Under the pieces are notes generated by a model. It was not told the origin of the DNA. It worked only from the letters and a program-made list of their open reading frames with translations, and searched no databases. Positions 6,698 to 14,470 of a DNA stretch of 44,142 nucleotides are shown here, one piece after another. The position numbers were made by a program, and so were the translations under genes. Every line of letters begins with the position of its first letter. Position 1 is the stretch's first letter. Source of the stretch: Actinomycetota bacterium (lineage in GTDB: Bacteria; Actinomycetota; Thermoleophilia; Solirubrobacterales; Solirubrobacteraceae); the NCBI GenBank assembly GCA_005885515.1, contig VAWK01000027.1, positions 3,853-47,994 of the forward strand, in the 5' to 3' direction.

Positions 6698-9331
6698 ATG
6701 TCGATCAACGTCAGCAGCGAGGCTGAGCGCTCGCGCGCCTCCAACGCACAGCGCACACAGCCGCTGCGACATGCGTTGCACCGCGCGGAAGCGGCCGTCG
6801 GCGCGGCCTCGCCACTGGATGCATGGCGGCGTCTGGGGGTGCTGGGTCGGGGCCGCAAGAGCGTCTGGGCCACGGTCGCCACTGTGCTGGTGCTGGCAGG
6901 TGTGGTCGCGTCGGTGTTCGGCGCGCGCGCCGTGGCTCGTTCGCAGTCCGAGCACAGGCGTCTAGCGTTCCACTTGGTCTCGGACGAGATCGCCTCGGCT
7001 CTCAAGCTCTCGCTCCAGCACGAGGAAGACCTCGTGGTGGGTGCGAGCGCGTTCTTTACCGGCAACCCGAATGCGTCTCCTGCTGACTTTGACAGGTGGG
7101 CCGAATCGGTCCACGCGATGCAGCGTTACCCCGAGCTGCAGAACATCGGCCTGGTCGCACTCGTGCCAGCGTCTCGCCTGGCGGCCTTCAAGGCGCGCCT
7201 GGCCGCCAATCCCGTCCGGCCGCTGGGGCCCGAATCGGTGGGACCGCCGGGGCGTCTTCAGATCGTGCCGCCCGGTCGGCGGCCCTACTACTGCTTCGCG
7301 ATAGCCGGATTGGCCAGGAGCGCCGCGACCTACCTGCCGGCGGGCATGGACTACTGCGCGCTCGCGCCGCAGCTCATGCTCGATCGCGAGTTCGGCCTGA
7401 CCGGCTACGCGCCGGTCATAAACGGGAAAACCACCCAGTTGGGCGTGGAGACTCCCGTGTACCGCGGCGGGGTCGTGCCCTCCACGCCGACGGCTCGAAA
7501 GCGTGCGTTCGTCGGTTGGCTCGGCGAGCTGCTCGAGCCCGGCATCGTGTTGAAAAGCGCGCTTCAGGGCCACCCGAAGCTAGCCGTGACGGTTCGCTAC
7601 AACTCGCGCTTCTCGCACGTCGCGTTCACGCGTGGGTCGGCCCCCGCTGGTGCGGAAAGCACGACGATCAATCTCCTCGTGGGGCGGGCCGCCCTGGGCA
7701 ATGCCCACGAAGGTTGGACTGTGACGACGTTTGTACACAAGTTCCCGCGCGGCGTGTTCGGCAACTTCAACTCGCTCGAGCTGTTGATCGGCGGCAGCAT
7801 GCTGAGCGTTCTGCTGGGCCTGCTGGTGCTGGTCCTCTCGACCGGTCGCATGCGAGCGCTTTCACTGGTTCGCGAGAAGACAGGCGAGCTGTCTCAGAAG
7901 AACCGTGAACTCTCCTATCAGGCTCTCTACGACACGCTGACCGGGCTTCCCAACCGGGCCCTGGTGCTCGACCGCACCGAGCAGCTGCTCGGGCGAGCGG
8001 CACGCGAGCCGGGAATGCTCGTCGGTGCGCTGTTCATCGACATCGATGGGTTCAAGCACGTAAACGACAGCCTCGGGCACGCGGCCGGAGATCAGCTGCT
8101 GAAGGCCGTCGGGGAACGGTTGCAGAGCACGGTTCGCGACCAGGACACCGTCGGTCGCCTCGGCGGGGACGAGTTCGTCGTGCTGGGCGAGCTGACAGCC
8201 GACGGGGTGAAGCTCGACCTGCTCGCCGACCGGCTGACCGACTGCCTGCGCGAGCCGGTTGAGCTCGACCGAGGCCAAAAGGCCATCTCGATCACGGCCA
8301 GCATCGGTGTGGCGGTGGGGCAGTACTCCACCCCCGACGCGCTGCTACGCGACGCCGACCTCGCCCTGTACGCCGCCAAGGCCGCCGGCAAGGACCGCTA
8401 CGCGCTATTCGACGCGAGCATGAACACGGGCCTGGAGTGCCGCCTCGAGCTGCAGGCCGATCTGAACGCGGCGCTTCAGCAAAAGCAGTTCCAGCTCGTC
8501 TACCAGCCGATCTTCAAGCTGCCCAGCCGAGAGTGCATCGGGGCCGAGGCGCTGATGCGCTGGCGCCATCCGCGGCGAGGCATGGTGCCCCCAGACGAGT
8601 TCATCCCGCTGGCCGAGGAGAGCGGGCTCATCGTGCCGATCGGTCGCTGGGTTCTCGATGAGGCCTGCCGCCAGGCGGCCGTGTGGGCCGGGGAAGGCCT
8701 TCGCATCGGCATCTCGGTGAACGTATCGGCGCATCAGCTCGGCCGAGAGGGATTCGCCGACGATGTTCGGCGGGCGCTTCATGAGCACCGGATAGACCCG
8801 TCGAGGCTGACGCTCGAGATCACCGAGACGACCCTCATGCGCAACGCCCGTATGGCCGCAAACCATCTGCAGGAGGTCAAGACGCTAGGCGTACGCGTGG
8901 CGATCGACGACTTCGGCACCGGCTACGCGTCTCTCTCGCACCTGCAAAGCCTGCCGGTCGACATCCTCAAGATCGACAGGAGCTTCGTCGCCGCATTGAA
9001 CAATGGGGGCAGGAGCCGCCAGCTGCTTCAGGCAGTGCTGGGCGTGGGCCGAGCTCTGTCGCTGGCTGTCGTTGCCGAGGGGATAGAGGAGCAAAGCCAG
9101 TTGAGCACGCTCGAACAGATGGGCTGTCAAATGTGCCAGGGCTTCCTGCTGGCCAGGCCCAGCCCCGCAGATGCGATCACGAGCCTGCTTCATCCCCGCG
9201 CGGCCCAGCGGACATCCTCCGGCGAGGCGGGGCAGCTCGTGGAGGCCGAAAATGGGTCGGTTGGCGAGCGCGCGGAGGAACCCCGCGTGCCGACGCCGCG
9301 CCGGCGCGTCCCGGCTGGCGGATCGGGATAG
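6698..9331 (+). CDS. CHASE-domain diguanylate cyclase/phosphodiesterase (GGDEF-EAL)
   Basis: This is an 877-residue membrane sensor. One helix near 57-80 precedes an extracytoplasmic CHASE-type sensor domain (about 90-345), a second helix follows at about 361-382, then a short coiled linker and GGDEF (about 408-570) and EAL (about 582-832) domains. The GGDEF motif is intact (489-493), with metal-ligand D448 and a product-inhibition RxxD site (480-483). The EAL signature EAL (617-619), DDFGTGYASL (737-746) and VAEGIE (792-797) are also intact, so both synthesis and breakdown of cyclic di-GMP are plausible. The tail after about 835 is disordered. The ATG lacks a clear ribosome site. It likely links an external small ligand to cyclic-di-GMP levels; the ligand is unknown. 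Confidence 0.93.
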   Translation: MSINVSSEAERSRASNAQRTQPLRHALHRAEAAVGAASPLDAWRRLGVLGRGRKSVWATVATVLVLAGVVASVFGARAVARSQSEHRRLAFHLVSDEIASALKLSLQHEEDLVVGASAFFTGNPNASPADFDRWAESVHAMQRYPELQNIGLVALVPASRLAAFKARLAANPVRPLGPESVGPPGRLQIVPPGRRPYYCFAIAGLARSAATYLPAGMDYCALAPQLMLDREFGLTGYAPVINGKTTQLGVETPVYRGGVVPSTPTARKRAFVGWLGELLEPGIVLKSALQGHPKLAVTVRYNSRFSHVAFTRGSAPAGAESTTINLLVGRAALGNAHEGWTVTTFVHKFPRGVFGNFNSLELLIGGSMLSVLLGLLVLVLSTGRMRALSLVREKTGELSQKNRELSYQALYDTLTGLPNRALVLDRTEQLLGRAAREPGMLVGALFIDIDGFKHVNDSLGHAAGDQLLKAVGERLQSTVRDQDTVGRLGGDEFVVLGELTADGVKLDLLADRLTDCLREPVELDRGQKAISITASIGVAVGQYSTPDALLRDADLALYAAKAAGKDRYALFDASMNTGLECRLELQADLNAALQQKQFQLVYQPIFKLPSRECIGAEALMRWRHPRRGMVPPDEFIPLAEESGLIVPIGRWVLDEACRQAAVWAGEGLRIGISVNVSAHQLGREGFADDVRRALHEHRIDPSRLTLEITETTLMRNARMAANHLQEVKTLGVRVAIDDFGTGYASLSHLQSLPVDILKIDRSFVAALNNGGRSRQLLQAVLGVGRALSLAVVAEGIEEQSQLSTLEQMGCQMCQGFLLARPSPADAITSLLHPRAAQRTSSGEAGQLVEAENGSVGERAEEPRVPTPRRRVPAGGSG

Positions 9332-9408
9332 CCCCGAGCGGGCACCAGGGCGCGCCGCCCGCGCCGACGCAGGTCGAGTCGCGCTGAGCCCGACGGCATA
9401 CCGGAGCA

Positions 9409-9425
9409 CTCGCCCGATGGGCGAG
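9409..9425 (+). terminator. Possible terminator hairpin after the GGDEF-EAL gene
   Basis: CTCGCCC (9409-9415) pairs perfectly with GGGCGAG (9419-9425) around GAT. It lies 78 bases after the stop and before the small lipoprotein gene. No T run follows. Confidence 0.4.
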
Positions 9426-9456
9426 CCGCTGCCCGCGGGTGAGAGCATGCCGGTCG

Positions 9457-9789
9457 ATGGTTCGTGTGAGGGAAGGTCGTTGCGGAGCGGGTGTGATCGC
9501 GCTTGCGGCGACGATCATCCAGACCGGTTGTGGAACGGCTCCCCGGCAACGCCTCTCGCCAGGCGAGCCGCAGTCGGCCGCTGAAGTGGCGAGAGACCTT
9601 CGCGAAGGCGAAGCAAGATTCGAGCACAAACGAGTGCGCGCAGCCACGTGCCGCCAGACGTCGGGAGGACACTGGAGGTGCTCAGTGCGCTTGTCCGACC
9701 GGACCACCGGAACGGTGCTCGCGGTCTGGTATGGCCGGGAACGGACGCTGGGCTTCACGCTGCTGCCGCGGACCGGCGTCGGTCGCTAA
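9457..9789 (+). CDS. Putative small lipoprotein, function unknown
   Basis: From ATG 9457 the product has 110 residues: a short basic start, a hydrophobic core (GAGVIALAATII) and QTGC, a non-canonical lipobox whose cysteine could be lipidated. The remainder is polar, with two cysteines (CRQTSGGHWRC) and an ending rich in beta-strand features (VLAVWYGRERTLGFTLLP). A GTG start 18 bases upstream (9439) is also possible. The 3' end overlaps the last 35 bases of the convergent FAD monooxygenase gene. The composition suits a compact disulfide-bonded outer-surface domain. No family is recognised, and the gene could be a chance frame. Confidence 0.55.
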   Translation: MVRVREGRCGAGVIALAATIIQTGCGTAPRQRLSPGEPQSAAEVARDLREGEARFEHKRVRAATCRQTSGGHWRCSVRLSDRTTGTVLAVWYGRERTLGFTLLPRTGVGR

Positions 9790-11008
9790 GAGCGTCGGTC
9801 TTCCGAGCTGTCAGACGCACGAGCACGCGAGGATCGAGCAGCCGCGCCGGCGAGCGACGGCGGCTGCCGACCTGCTCGAACGCGCGCCGCAACACCGTGT
9901 CGCGCGCGACGGCGCGGAAGAGCCGGCCTTCGAGCGGGTTAATCGGACGCCCCGACGCAAAGTCAGAGGTCATCAGGTAGTGGGGAAGCAGCCGGCGGCG
10001 ATGCACGCGCTGGTAACGCTCGAGCGCTGCGTCGAGCTCAGAGCCGCCACCGAGCGCGTCGGCGGTCTCCTCCACGAGCCAGTCGGCGCTCTGCAGCGCC
10101 CAGCCGCATCCCACTCCCCACACCGGGTCGGCGCTCATCGCCGCGTCGCCGACGAACGCGAGGCCCGGGCGCGCGGCCCGGCGAAAGACGTTAGGCAGCT
10201 CGAGCTTGCCGAGCAGCTTGGACTCGAGGCTCGCAGTTCCGAGCCTGGGCGCGTCGGGCAGCGAGCTCAGCATCCGGCGGTAGGACCCGTGCAGATCCGA
10301 TCTGAACTCGGGCAGGCGGTCGCGGTGCGGGGCCACCAAGGCCACCGTGAGGTCGTCCTCCATCGGGAACGTGTACGCGCAGTCGGGGTCGAGCAGCCAC
10401 ACCCTCGAGCGCGTCGTGAAAGGCCGCAGCCCGCGCCAGTAGGCGAAGTAGAAGAAGCGCCCGTGAGGCTTCACCCGCCCCGGCACGGGCGCAAGGCGCG
10501 CGAGCTTCGAGTCGCGCCCGTCGGCGGCCACGACCAGGCGCGAGCTCACCTCCCGTTGCGTGCGTGCGCGGTCCTCGATCCGCACGCCCACCGGGCGGCC
10601 GTTGCCGACCAGGCCGACGGCCGTCTGACCCGCCATCAGCTCCACACCCGGGGTGTCGGCGGCGAGCTTGCGCAGGATCGGGTCAAGCGTGCGGCGCGTG
10701 ATGCTGTAGCCGTACGGCGCCTCGCCGTCGCTGAGCCCGACCCAGCCGCTGTAGCGGGTCCACATATCGATGCTGTTGTGCACCGCGCCGCGCGCGTCCA
10801 GCAGCGGCGCGAGCCCAAGCTTCTCGATCGTGGGCGTGGCGCTCGACTGGATGAAATGCGTGCACACCGTCTTGTACGCGTCGAGCGCCGGCTGGCGCTC
10901 GATCAGCGCCACGCGCGCGCCGCGCAGCGCGAACAGCCGCGCCGCCGTGCAACCCGCAATGCTGGCGCCGACGATCGCGACATCGAAGTCGCCGGCGTGC
11001 GCGCTCAT
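9755..11008 (-). CDS. FAD-dependent monooxygenase/oxidoreductase
   Basis: ATG 11008 gives 417 residues beginning with a Rossmann FAD-binding fold (DVAIVGASIAGCTAA; GASIAG at 14-19) and an acidic strand end (LIERQ). A GD motif (AFVGDAAMSADPVWGVGCGWALQSADWL) binds the FAD ribityl/pyrophosphate, as in aromatic hydroxylases and geranylgeranyl reductase-like enzymes. DG in VVAADGRDSKLA is the NAD(P)H/FAD dual motif. Such enzymes hydroxylate or reduce hydrophobic or aromatic compounds. The upstream gene overlaps by ATGA, so its SnoaL-like product is translationally coupled and may act on the same pathway, as happens in polyketide-type tailoring. No biosynthetic cluster is seen nearby. The substrate is unknown. 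Confidence 0.88.
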   Translation of the reverse strand: MSAHAGDFDVAIVGASIAGCTAARLFALRGARVALIERQPALDAYKTVCTHFIQSSATPTIEKLGLAPLLDARGAVHNSIDMWTRYSGWVGLSDGEAPYGYSITRRTLDPILRKLAADTPGVELMAGQTAVGLVGNGRPVGVRIEDRARTQREVSSRLVVAADGRDSKLARLAPVPGRVKPHGRFFYFAYWRGLRPFTTRSRVWLLDPDCAYTFPMEDDLTVALVAPHRDRLPEFRSDLHGSYRRMLSSLPDAPRLGTASLESKLLGKLELPNVFRRAARPGLAFVGDAAMSADPVWGVGCGWALQSADWLVEETADALGGGSELDAALERYQRVHRRRLLPHYLMTSDFASGRPINPLEGRLFRAVARDTVLRRAFEQVGSRRRSPARLLDPRVLVRLTARKTDALSDRRRSAAAA

Positions 11009-11538
11009 CGTCGCGAGAAGCGGGCCTGCAGGCGCTGCAGCGCCACCATGCCGCGCTCGGCGCCGCTGCCCGCCGCTGGCACGATGCCGAGCTGGCGGGC
11101 GAGGTCGTTCATGTCGTAGAAGGCGCGGTAGCGAGCGATCCGCCCGTCGCGCATCGTCCACTGATCGATGCCCTCCACGCGCGCGTTGCGCCCCGTAGGC
11201 GCGAAGCCGGGCGGGTCGATCGCGCCGCGGTTGGTGCCCTGCATGTACCACGCCCACAGCACGACTTCCCGGTCCACCGCGAGCACCGGCGGATCGGGCT
11301 CGCCGATGTGCAGGTCCGGGAAAGCGCGCGTGCTGGCGCGCATGAAGTCCTGCACCGCCTGCACCCCCCGAGCGGGCTCGGGCAGTGCCGGATCAGCCCA
11401 CACGATGTCCTCGGTGATCAGCTGCGCCATCGCATCGGTGTCGCAGCCGTTCCAGGCGGCGAGGTAGCGCTCGACGAAGCTGCGCAACTCAACCGACCCC
11501 TGCTGGGAAGCATCCACTGCCACGCCGCGACGATACAC
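11005..11538 (-). CDS. SnoaL-like / NTF2-fold protein (ester cyclase-like)
   Basis: The 177-residue protein has the NTF2-like pattern: VERYLAAWNGCDTDAMAQLITEDIVWADPALPEP, then RGVQAVQDFMRASTRAFPDLHIG and a closing strand with GIDQWTMRDGRIARYRAFYD. SnoaL-type proteins are small cone-shaped enzymes or binding proteins acting on polyketides and other hydrophobic compounds; many are of unknown role. GTG 11538 is used here, although GTG codons at 11523 and 11517 are alternatives and none has a strong ribosome site. The 3' end overlaps the FAD monooxygenase start by four bases. The pairing suggests that both act on one small molecule. Confidence 0.8.
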   Translation of the reverse strand: MYRRGVAVDASQQGSVELRSFVERYLAAWNGCDTDAMAQLITEDIVWADPALPEPARGVQAVQDFMRASTRAFPDLHIGEPDPPVLAVDREVVLWAWYMQGTNRGAIDPPGFAPTGRNARVEGIDQWTMRDGRIARYRAFYDMNDLARQLGIVPAAGSGAERGMVALQRLQARFSRR

Positions 11539-11656
11539 GACTTGGGAGTACGCTCAAGCACGCTGGCGCGCGCTCGCGTTTGGGCGGCGAGCTCAGCCCC
11601 GAACCGCGCCGGAGACGGTCCGGGCATCCACATCGAATCGGATGAAAGGAAGGACG

Positions 11657-12154
11657 ATGGCTCGCATCACAAGCCCCGCGCATGTCCCGGCGCTCGGCAC
11701 GCACGAGCGCGAGGAGATCGGTCGCGAGCTGCAGGCGACGCTCGTCGAGCTGGTTGACCTGTCACTGCTCGGCAAGCAGCTTCACTGGAGCGTTGTGGGA
11801 CCGCTGTTTCGGCCTCTGCACCTGCAGCTGGACGAGCTGATCGACTCCTGGCGCGTGCTCGCGGACACGGTCGCCGAGCGCGCAGTTGCGCTCGGGACAT
11901 GGCCCGACGGACAGGCAGGCACGGTTGCCGCGAGCTCGGAGCTCGTCCCTCTCGAGCGCGGCGCGATTGAAGACCATGACGTCATCGTGGTGCTCACGCG
12001 CCGGCTGGCCGAGGTTGCCGAGCGCGTCCGCGCTCGCATGGATCGCCTCGGTGAACTCGACGCCGCCTCAGAAGACGTGGTGATCGAAGTCGTGCGCGCG
12101 CTCGAGGAGCAGCTCTGGATGATCCGCGCTCAGCACCCAGAGCCCTCGGCTTGA
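11657..12154 (+). CDS. dps: Dps-family ferritin-like DNA-protection protein
   Basis: ATG 11657 is preceded by AAGGAAGG and gives 165 residues; an ATG 15 bases upstream is less well placed. The four-helix fold carries all five inter-subunit ferroxidase ligands with the correct spacing: H43, H55, D59, D70 and E74 (within LHWSVVGPLFRPLHLQLDEL and DTVAER). Dps assembles into a 12-mer shell that oxidises Fe(II) with hydrogen peroxide, stores iron and in many species binds DNA. The N-terminus has few lysines, so DNA binding is not obvious. The gene stands alone between two minus-strand genes. A perfect 12-bp palindrome (12149-12160) overlaps its stop codon. Fur control is plausible but no operator is identified. 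Confidence 0.92.
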   Translation: MARITSPAHVPALGTHEREEIGRELQATLVELVDLSLLGKQLHWSVVGPLFRPLHLQLDELIDSWRVLADTVAERAVALGTWPDGQAGTVAASSELVPLERGAIEDHDVIVVLTRRLAEVAERVRARMDRLGELDAASEDVVIEVVRALEEQLWMIRAQHPEPSA

Positions 12155-12179
12155 TCAAGCGCCTCCAAGCGCCCACGCG

Positions 12180-14387
12180 CTAGCGCCACCACGGCGTGCG
12201 CCGGATCTCCGCGACCCGCAAGGCGGGCTGCACGAGCTCGCCGAGATGTTCGCCGAGGTGATCGAGGTGCTCGCACAACCAGATGGCGTAGTGCGAGTCC
12301 GAGGAGGAGCCCACGAGGTCCGCGGGACCGAAGCTCGGTGCGGCGAGCGCGGGGACGGCCTGCTGCCGGGGTTTGCCGAGCAGCTCGGCAAGCCGTGCAT
12401 ACCACGCCGTGAGCGTGCTCGTGCGCTGGCCGAGCGCGTCACGGACGGGATCGCCGCCGGTGGCGTCGCGGGGCAGGCGCGCGACCGCGTCGGCGGTGAG
12501 GCGCAGGCGCATGGAGCCGCCCACGAGGCGCCAGAGCTGTTGCTTTTCGATGTGCTTCGTTCCCTGCTCGGTGATGAATGCACGCAGGGCGTCATCGAGG
12601 CGCAGCGCGGCCACGCTCGCCGCGCTCGCCGCGCGCGGCGCGCTCGCTCGCCGTCCGCACGCCCAGTCGACCGCTTCGCGCAGGTATGAGGCGCCGGAGC
12701 GAAACGCGTCGGCGAGGTCATCGCCGACGACCGAGCCGAGGCCGCGCGGCCAGAACAAGATGCCGACGACGAGGCTCACGCCGCAGCCGAGCGCCACGTC
12801 CTCGATGCGCAGCACGCCGACTTTCCAGCCGACCGGCACGAGCAGGTTGAACAGCACCGCGATCGTCACCGTGAACGCCGCCTGCCCGACCGCAAACGGC
12901 GCCGTGCCGGGCGCGTACGCGGCGACGAGCACGGCGATTGGCAGCGCGACCCACAGCGCGGTGGAGTCGCTTCCGATCGCGAGCAGCAGCGCGCCGCCGA
13001 TCACGAAGCCGACCGCCGTGCCGGCCAGGGCGCGCAGCGCGCTGGATCCGGTCGAGGCCGCGTTCGTGCGAAGCACCGACAGCGCGCCGAGCACGACCCA
13101 GAAGCCGTGCTGCACGCTGCTCAGGTCCGCCACCGCCACGGCGGCGGCCAGCGCCACCGCTCCGCGTACGCCGTTGACGAACCAAACCGAGCGCGTGCTG
13201 GCGTCGCGCAGCGCCGTCGCCGCGATGCGCGATATGCGGCTGCCCGCGCCGGTCGCCGGTCGGACGTGCCAGCGCCGGCGTCTGGGAGCGGCCTGCTGGG
13301 GAGGGTCGGACAGCCGGCACGCAACCAGCACGCTTTCGCCGATCGCGAGAACCGCGGCGGCGATCATGTGAGCGTGGTATGAGATCCGCGCCGCCTCACG
13401 GAAGCCTACGCCGTCGGGGGCCAGCTGACCCAGGGCGGCGTGACTTCGAGCACGGGAGCGCCGGAGCCGGTCCAGATCCGGATCTGAGCGCCCGCCGACG
13501 AGCAGCACCGCGACGTTGCGCAGGGTCGCCCCCGCTGCTTGCAGCAGCTCGCGCTGCACGCGCGAGCCCTCGCGCAGGTCAGAGCGCTCGCGCACGGTGT
13601 CGGCGACCAGCGCTGTGCACCACTCCAACAGCTCCACGCACTTGGCGAGTGCCTCGTCGGGCGCCGCCAGGCCCGTCGGCCGGTAGGGCGTCGCGGTGAA
13701 GCGCGCGATCAGCTCCTGCTTGGCCGCGAGCAGCGCCTCGAGCTCGCCCTCGAGAGCCGCGCCGCGCAGCGCGACGTCGAGCTGCTCGGCAAGCGCGGTG
13801 GCGAGCTTCGATGCGGCGGCTCGCAGCGCGTCGCCGCCCGCCGGCGGTGAGAGCGCCAGCACCGCGACGGTCCCGACCGCCGAGGCAAGCCACCAACCCG
13901 CGAGGCGGTCGGGAAGCATGCTGATCGCGCCGGGCGAGGCGGCGGGCAGCACGTAGGCGAGCAGCGCACCGGTCACGCCGCCGGCGGCGTTTGGACCGGC
14001 GACGCCCGCGAAGAACACCGCGAACGCCACCGGCACGGTCACGGAGGCGGCGAGCGCGGTCGAGGAGTTGACGGCGGTCCCGATCGTCAGCAGCACGCTG
14101 CCTGCGATGGCGAGCGCGAGGTGCGCGCGGAGCTTGTCGAGCCGACTGCCCGAGAACGACGACAGCACCAGCGTGGCGAAGCTGCCGAAGGCGGCGAACA
14201 ACGCCATCTGCAGGTTGCCGATCCCCTCGAACGTGAGCGCAAACAGACCCGGCAGCACGATCGTCGCGCGAACCGCTCGCAGGGCTGCCGGCGTTGACCA
14301 TTTCGGCAGCCAGTTCTCCCGCTGGGCGGTCGCGATCCACGCTCCTGAAGGCCATGGAATCGTCAGACCGCGCGCGGCTGTGGGCAC
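12180..14387 (-). CDS. FUSC-family membrane protein (aromatic-acid exporter-like)
   Basis: The 735-residue protein has two membrane blocks. One lies near the N-terminus (VLPGLFALTF through LASAVGTVAVLALS, about residues 45-175); a long cytoplasmic helical domain follows; a second block lies at about 410-545 (GVRGAVALAAAVAVADLSSVQHGFWVVLGALSVLRTN, then repeated Ala/Val/Leu helices). The HGFWVVLGALSVLR stretch is typical of FUSC proteins related to YccS and AaeB. A cytoplasmic C-terminal domain follows. Characterised relatives export aromatic acids, and others are uncharacterised efflux-like proteins. The start codon is GTG. The gene ends 25 bases from the convergent dps gene. It lies downstream of the protease gene but is separated from it by strong hairpins. 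Confidence 0.8.
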   Translation of the reverse strand: MPTAARGLTIPWPSGAWIATAQRENWLPKWSTPAALRAVRATIVLPGLFALTFEGIGNLQMALFAAFGSFATLVLSSFSGSRLDKLRAHLALAIAGSVLLTIGTAVNSSTALAASVTVPVAFAVFFAGVAGPNAAGGVTGALLAYVLPAASPGAISMLPDRLAGWWLASAVGTVAVLALSPPAGGDALRAAASKLATALAEQLDVALRGAALEGELEALLAAKQELIARFTATPYRPTGLAAPDEALAKCVELLEWCTALVADTVRERSDLREGSRVQRELLQAAGATLRNVAVLLVGGRSDPDLDRLRRSRARSHAALGQLAPDGVGFREAARISYHAHMIAAAVLAIGESVLVACRLSDPPQQAAPRRRRWHVRPATGAGSRISRIAATALRDASTRSVWFVNGVRGAVALAAAVAVADLSSVQHGFWVVLGALSVLRTNAASTGSSALRALAGTAVGFVIGGALLLAIGSDSTALWVALPIAVLVAAYAPGTAPFAVGQAAFTVTIAVLFNLLVPVGWKVGVLRIEDVALGCGVSLVVGILFWPRGLGSVVGDDLADAFRSGASYLREAVDWACGRRASAPRAASAASVAALRLDDALRAFITEQGTKHIEKQQLWRLVGGSMRLRLTADAVARLPRDATGGDPVRDALGQRTSTLTAWYARLAELLGKPRQQAVPALAAPSFGPADLVGSSSDSHYAIWLCEHLDHLGEHLGELVQPALRVAEIRRTPWWR

Positions 14388-14406
14388 CAGCAGCGAGTGT
14401 ACTCAG

Positions 14407-14439
14407 GGCCCGCCAGCGGGCCGCGCCGAATCGGCGCGG
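14407..14439 (-). terminator. Two adjacent GC hairpins downstream of the first S8 protein gene
   Basis: GGCCCGC (14407-14413) pairs with 14416-14422, and CCGCGCCGA (14421-14429) pairs with 14431-14439; the two share two bases and may be alternatives. They lie 30-60 bases beyond the stop of the minus-strand protease gene and before the FUSC gene start, so they may end or slow its transcription. There is no T tract. Confidence 0.45.
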
Positions 14440-14470
14440 GCCGCGAGAGCTGGAGGCTTCAAGTTGTGAC

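Noticed and set aside
9503..11119. Long plus-strand frame through the FAD monooxygenase gene
   Set aside because: The translation is Arg/Ala/His-rich without motifs, while the minus strand encodes a clear FAD-binding fold.
12149..12160. 12-bp palindrome GCTTGATCAAGC at the dps stop as an operator
   Set aside because: It overlaps the stop codon at the 3' end, far from any promoter, and is too short to call.
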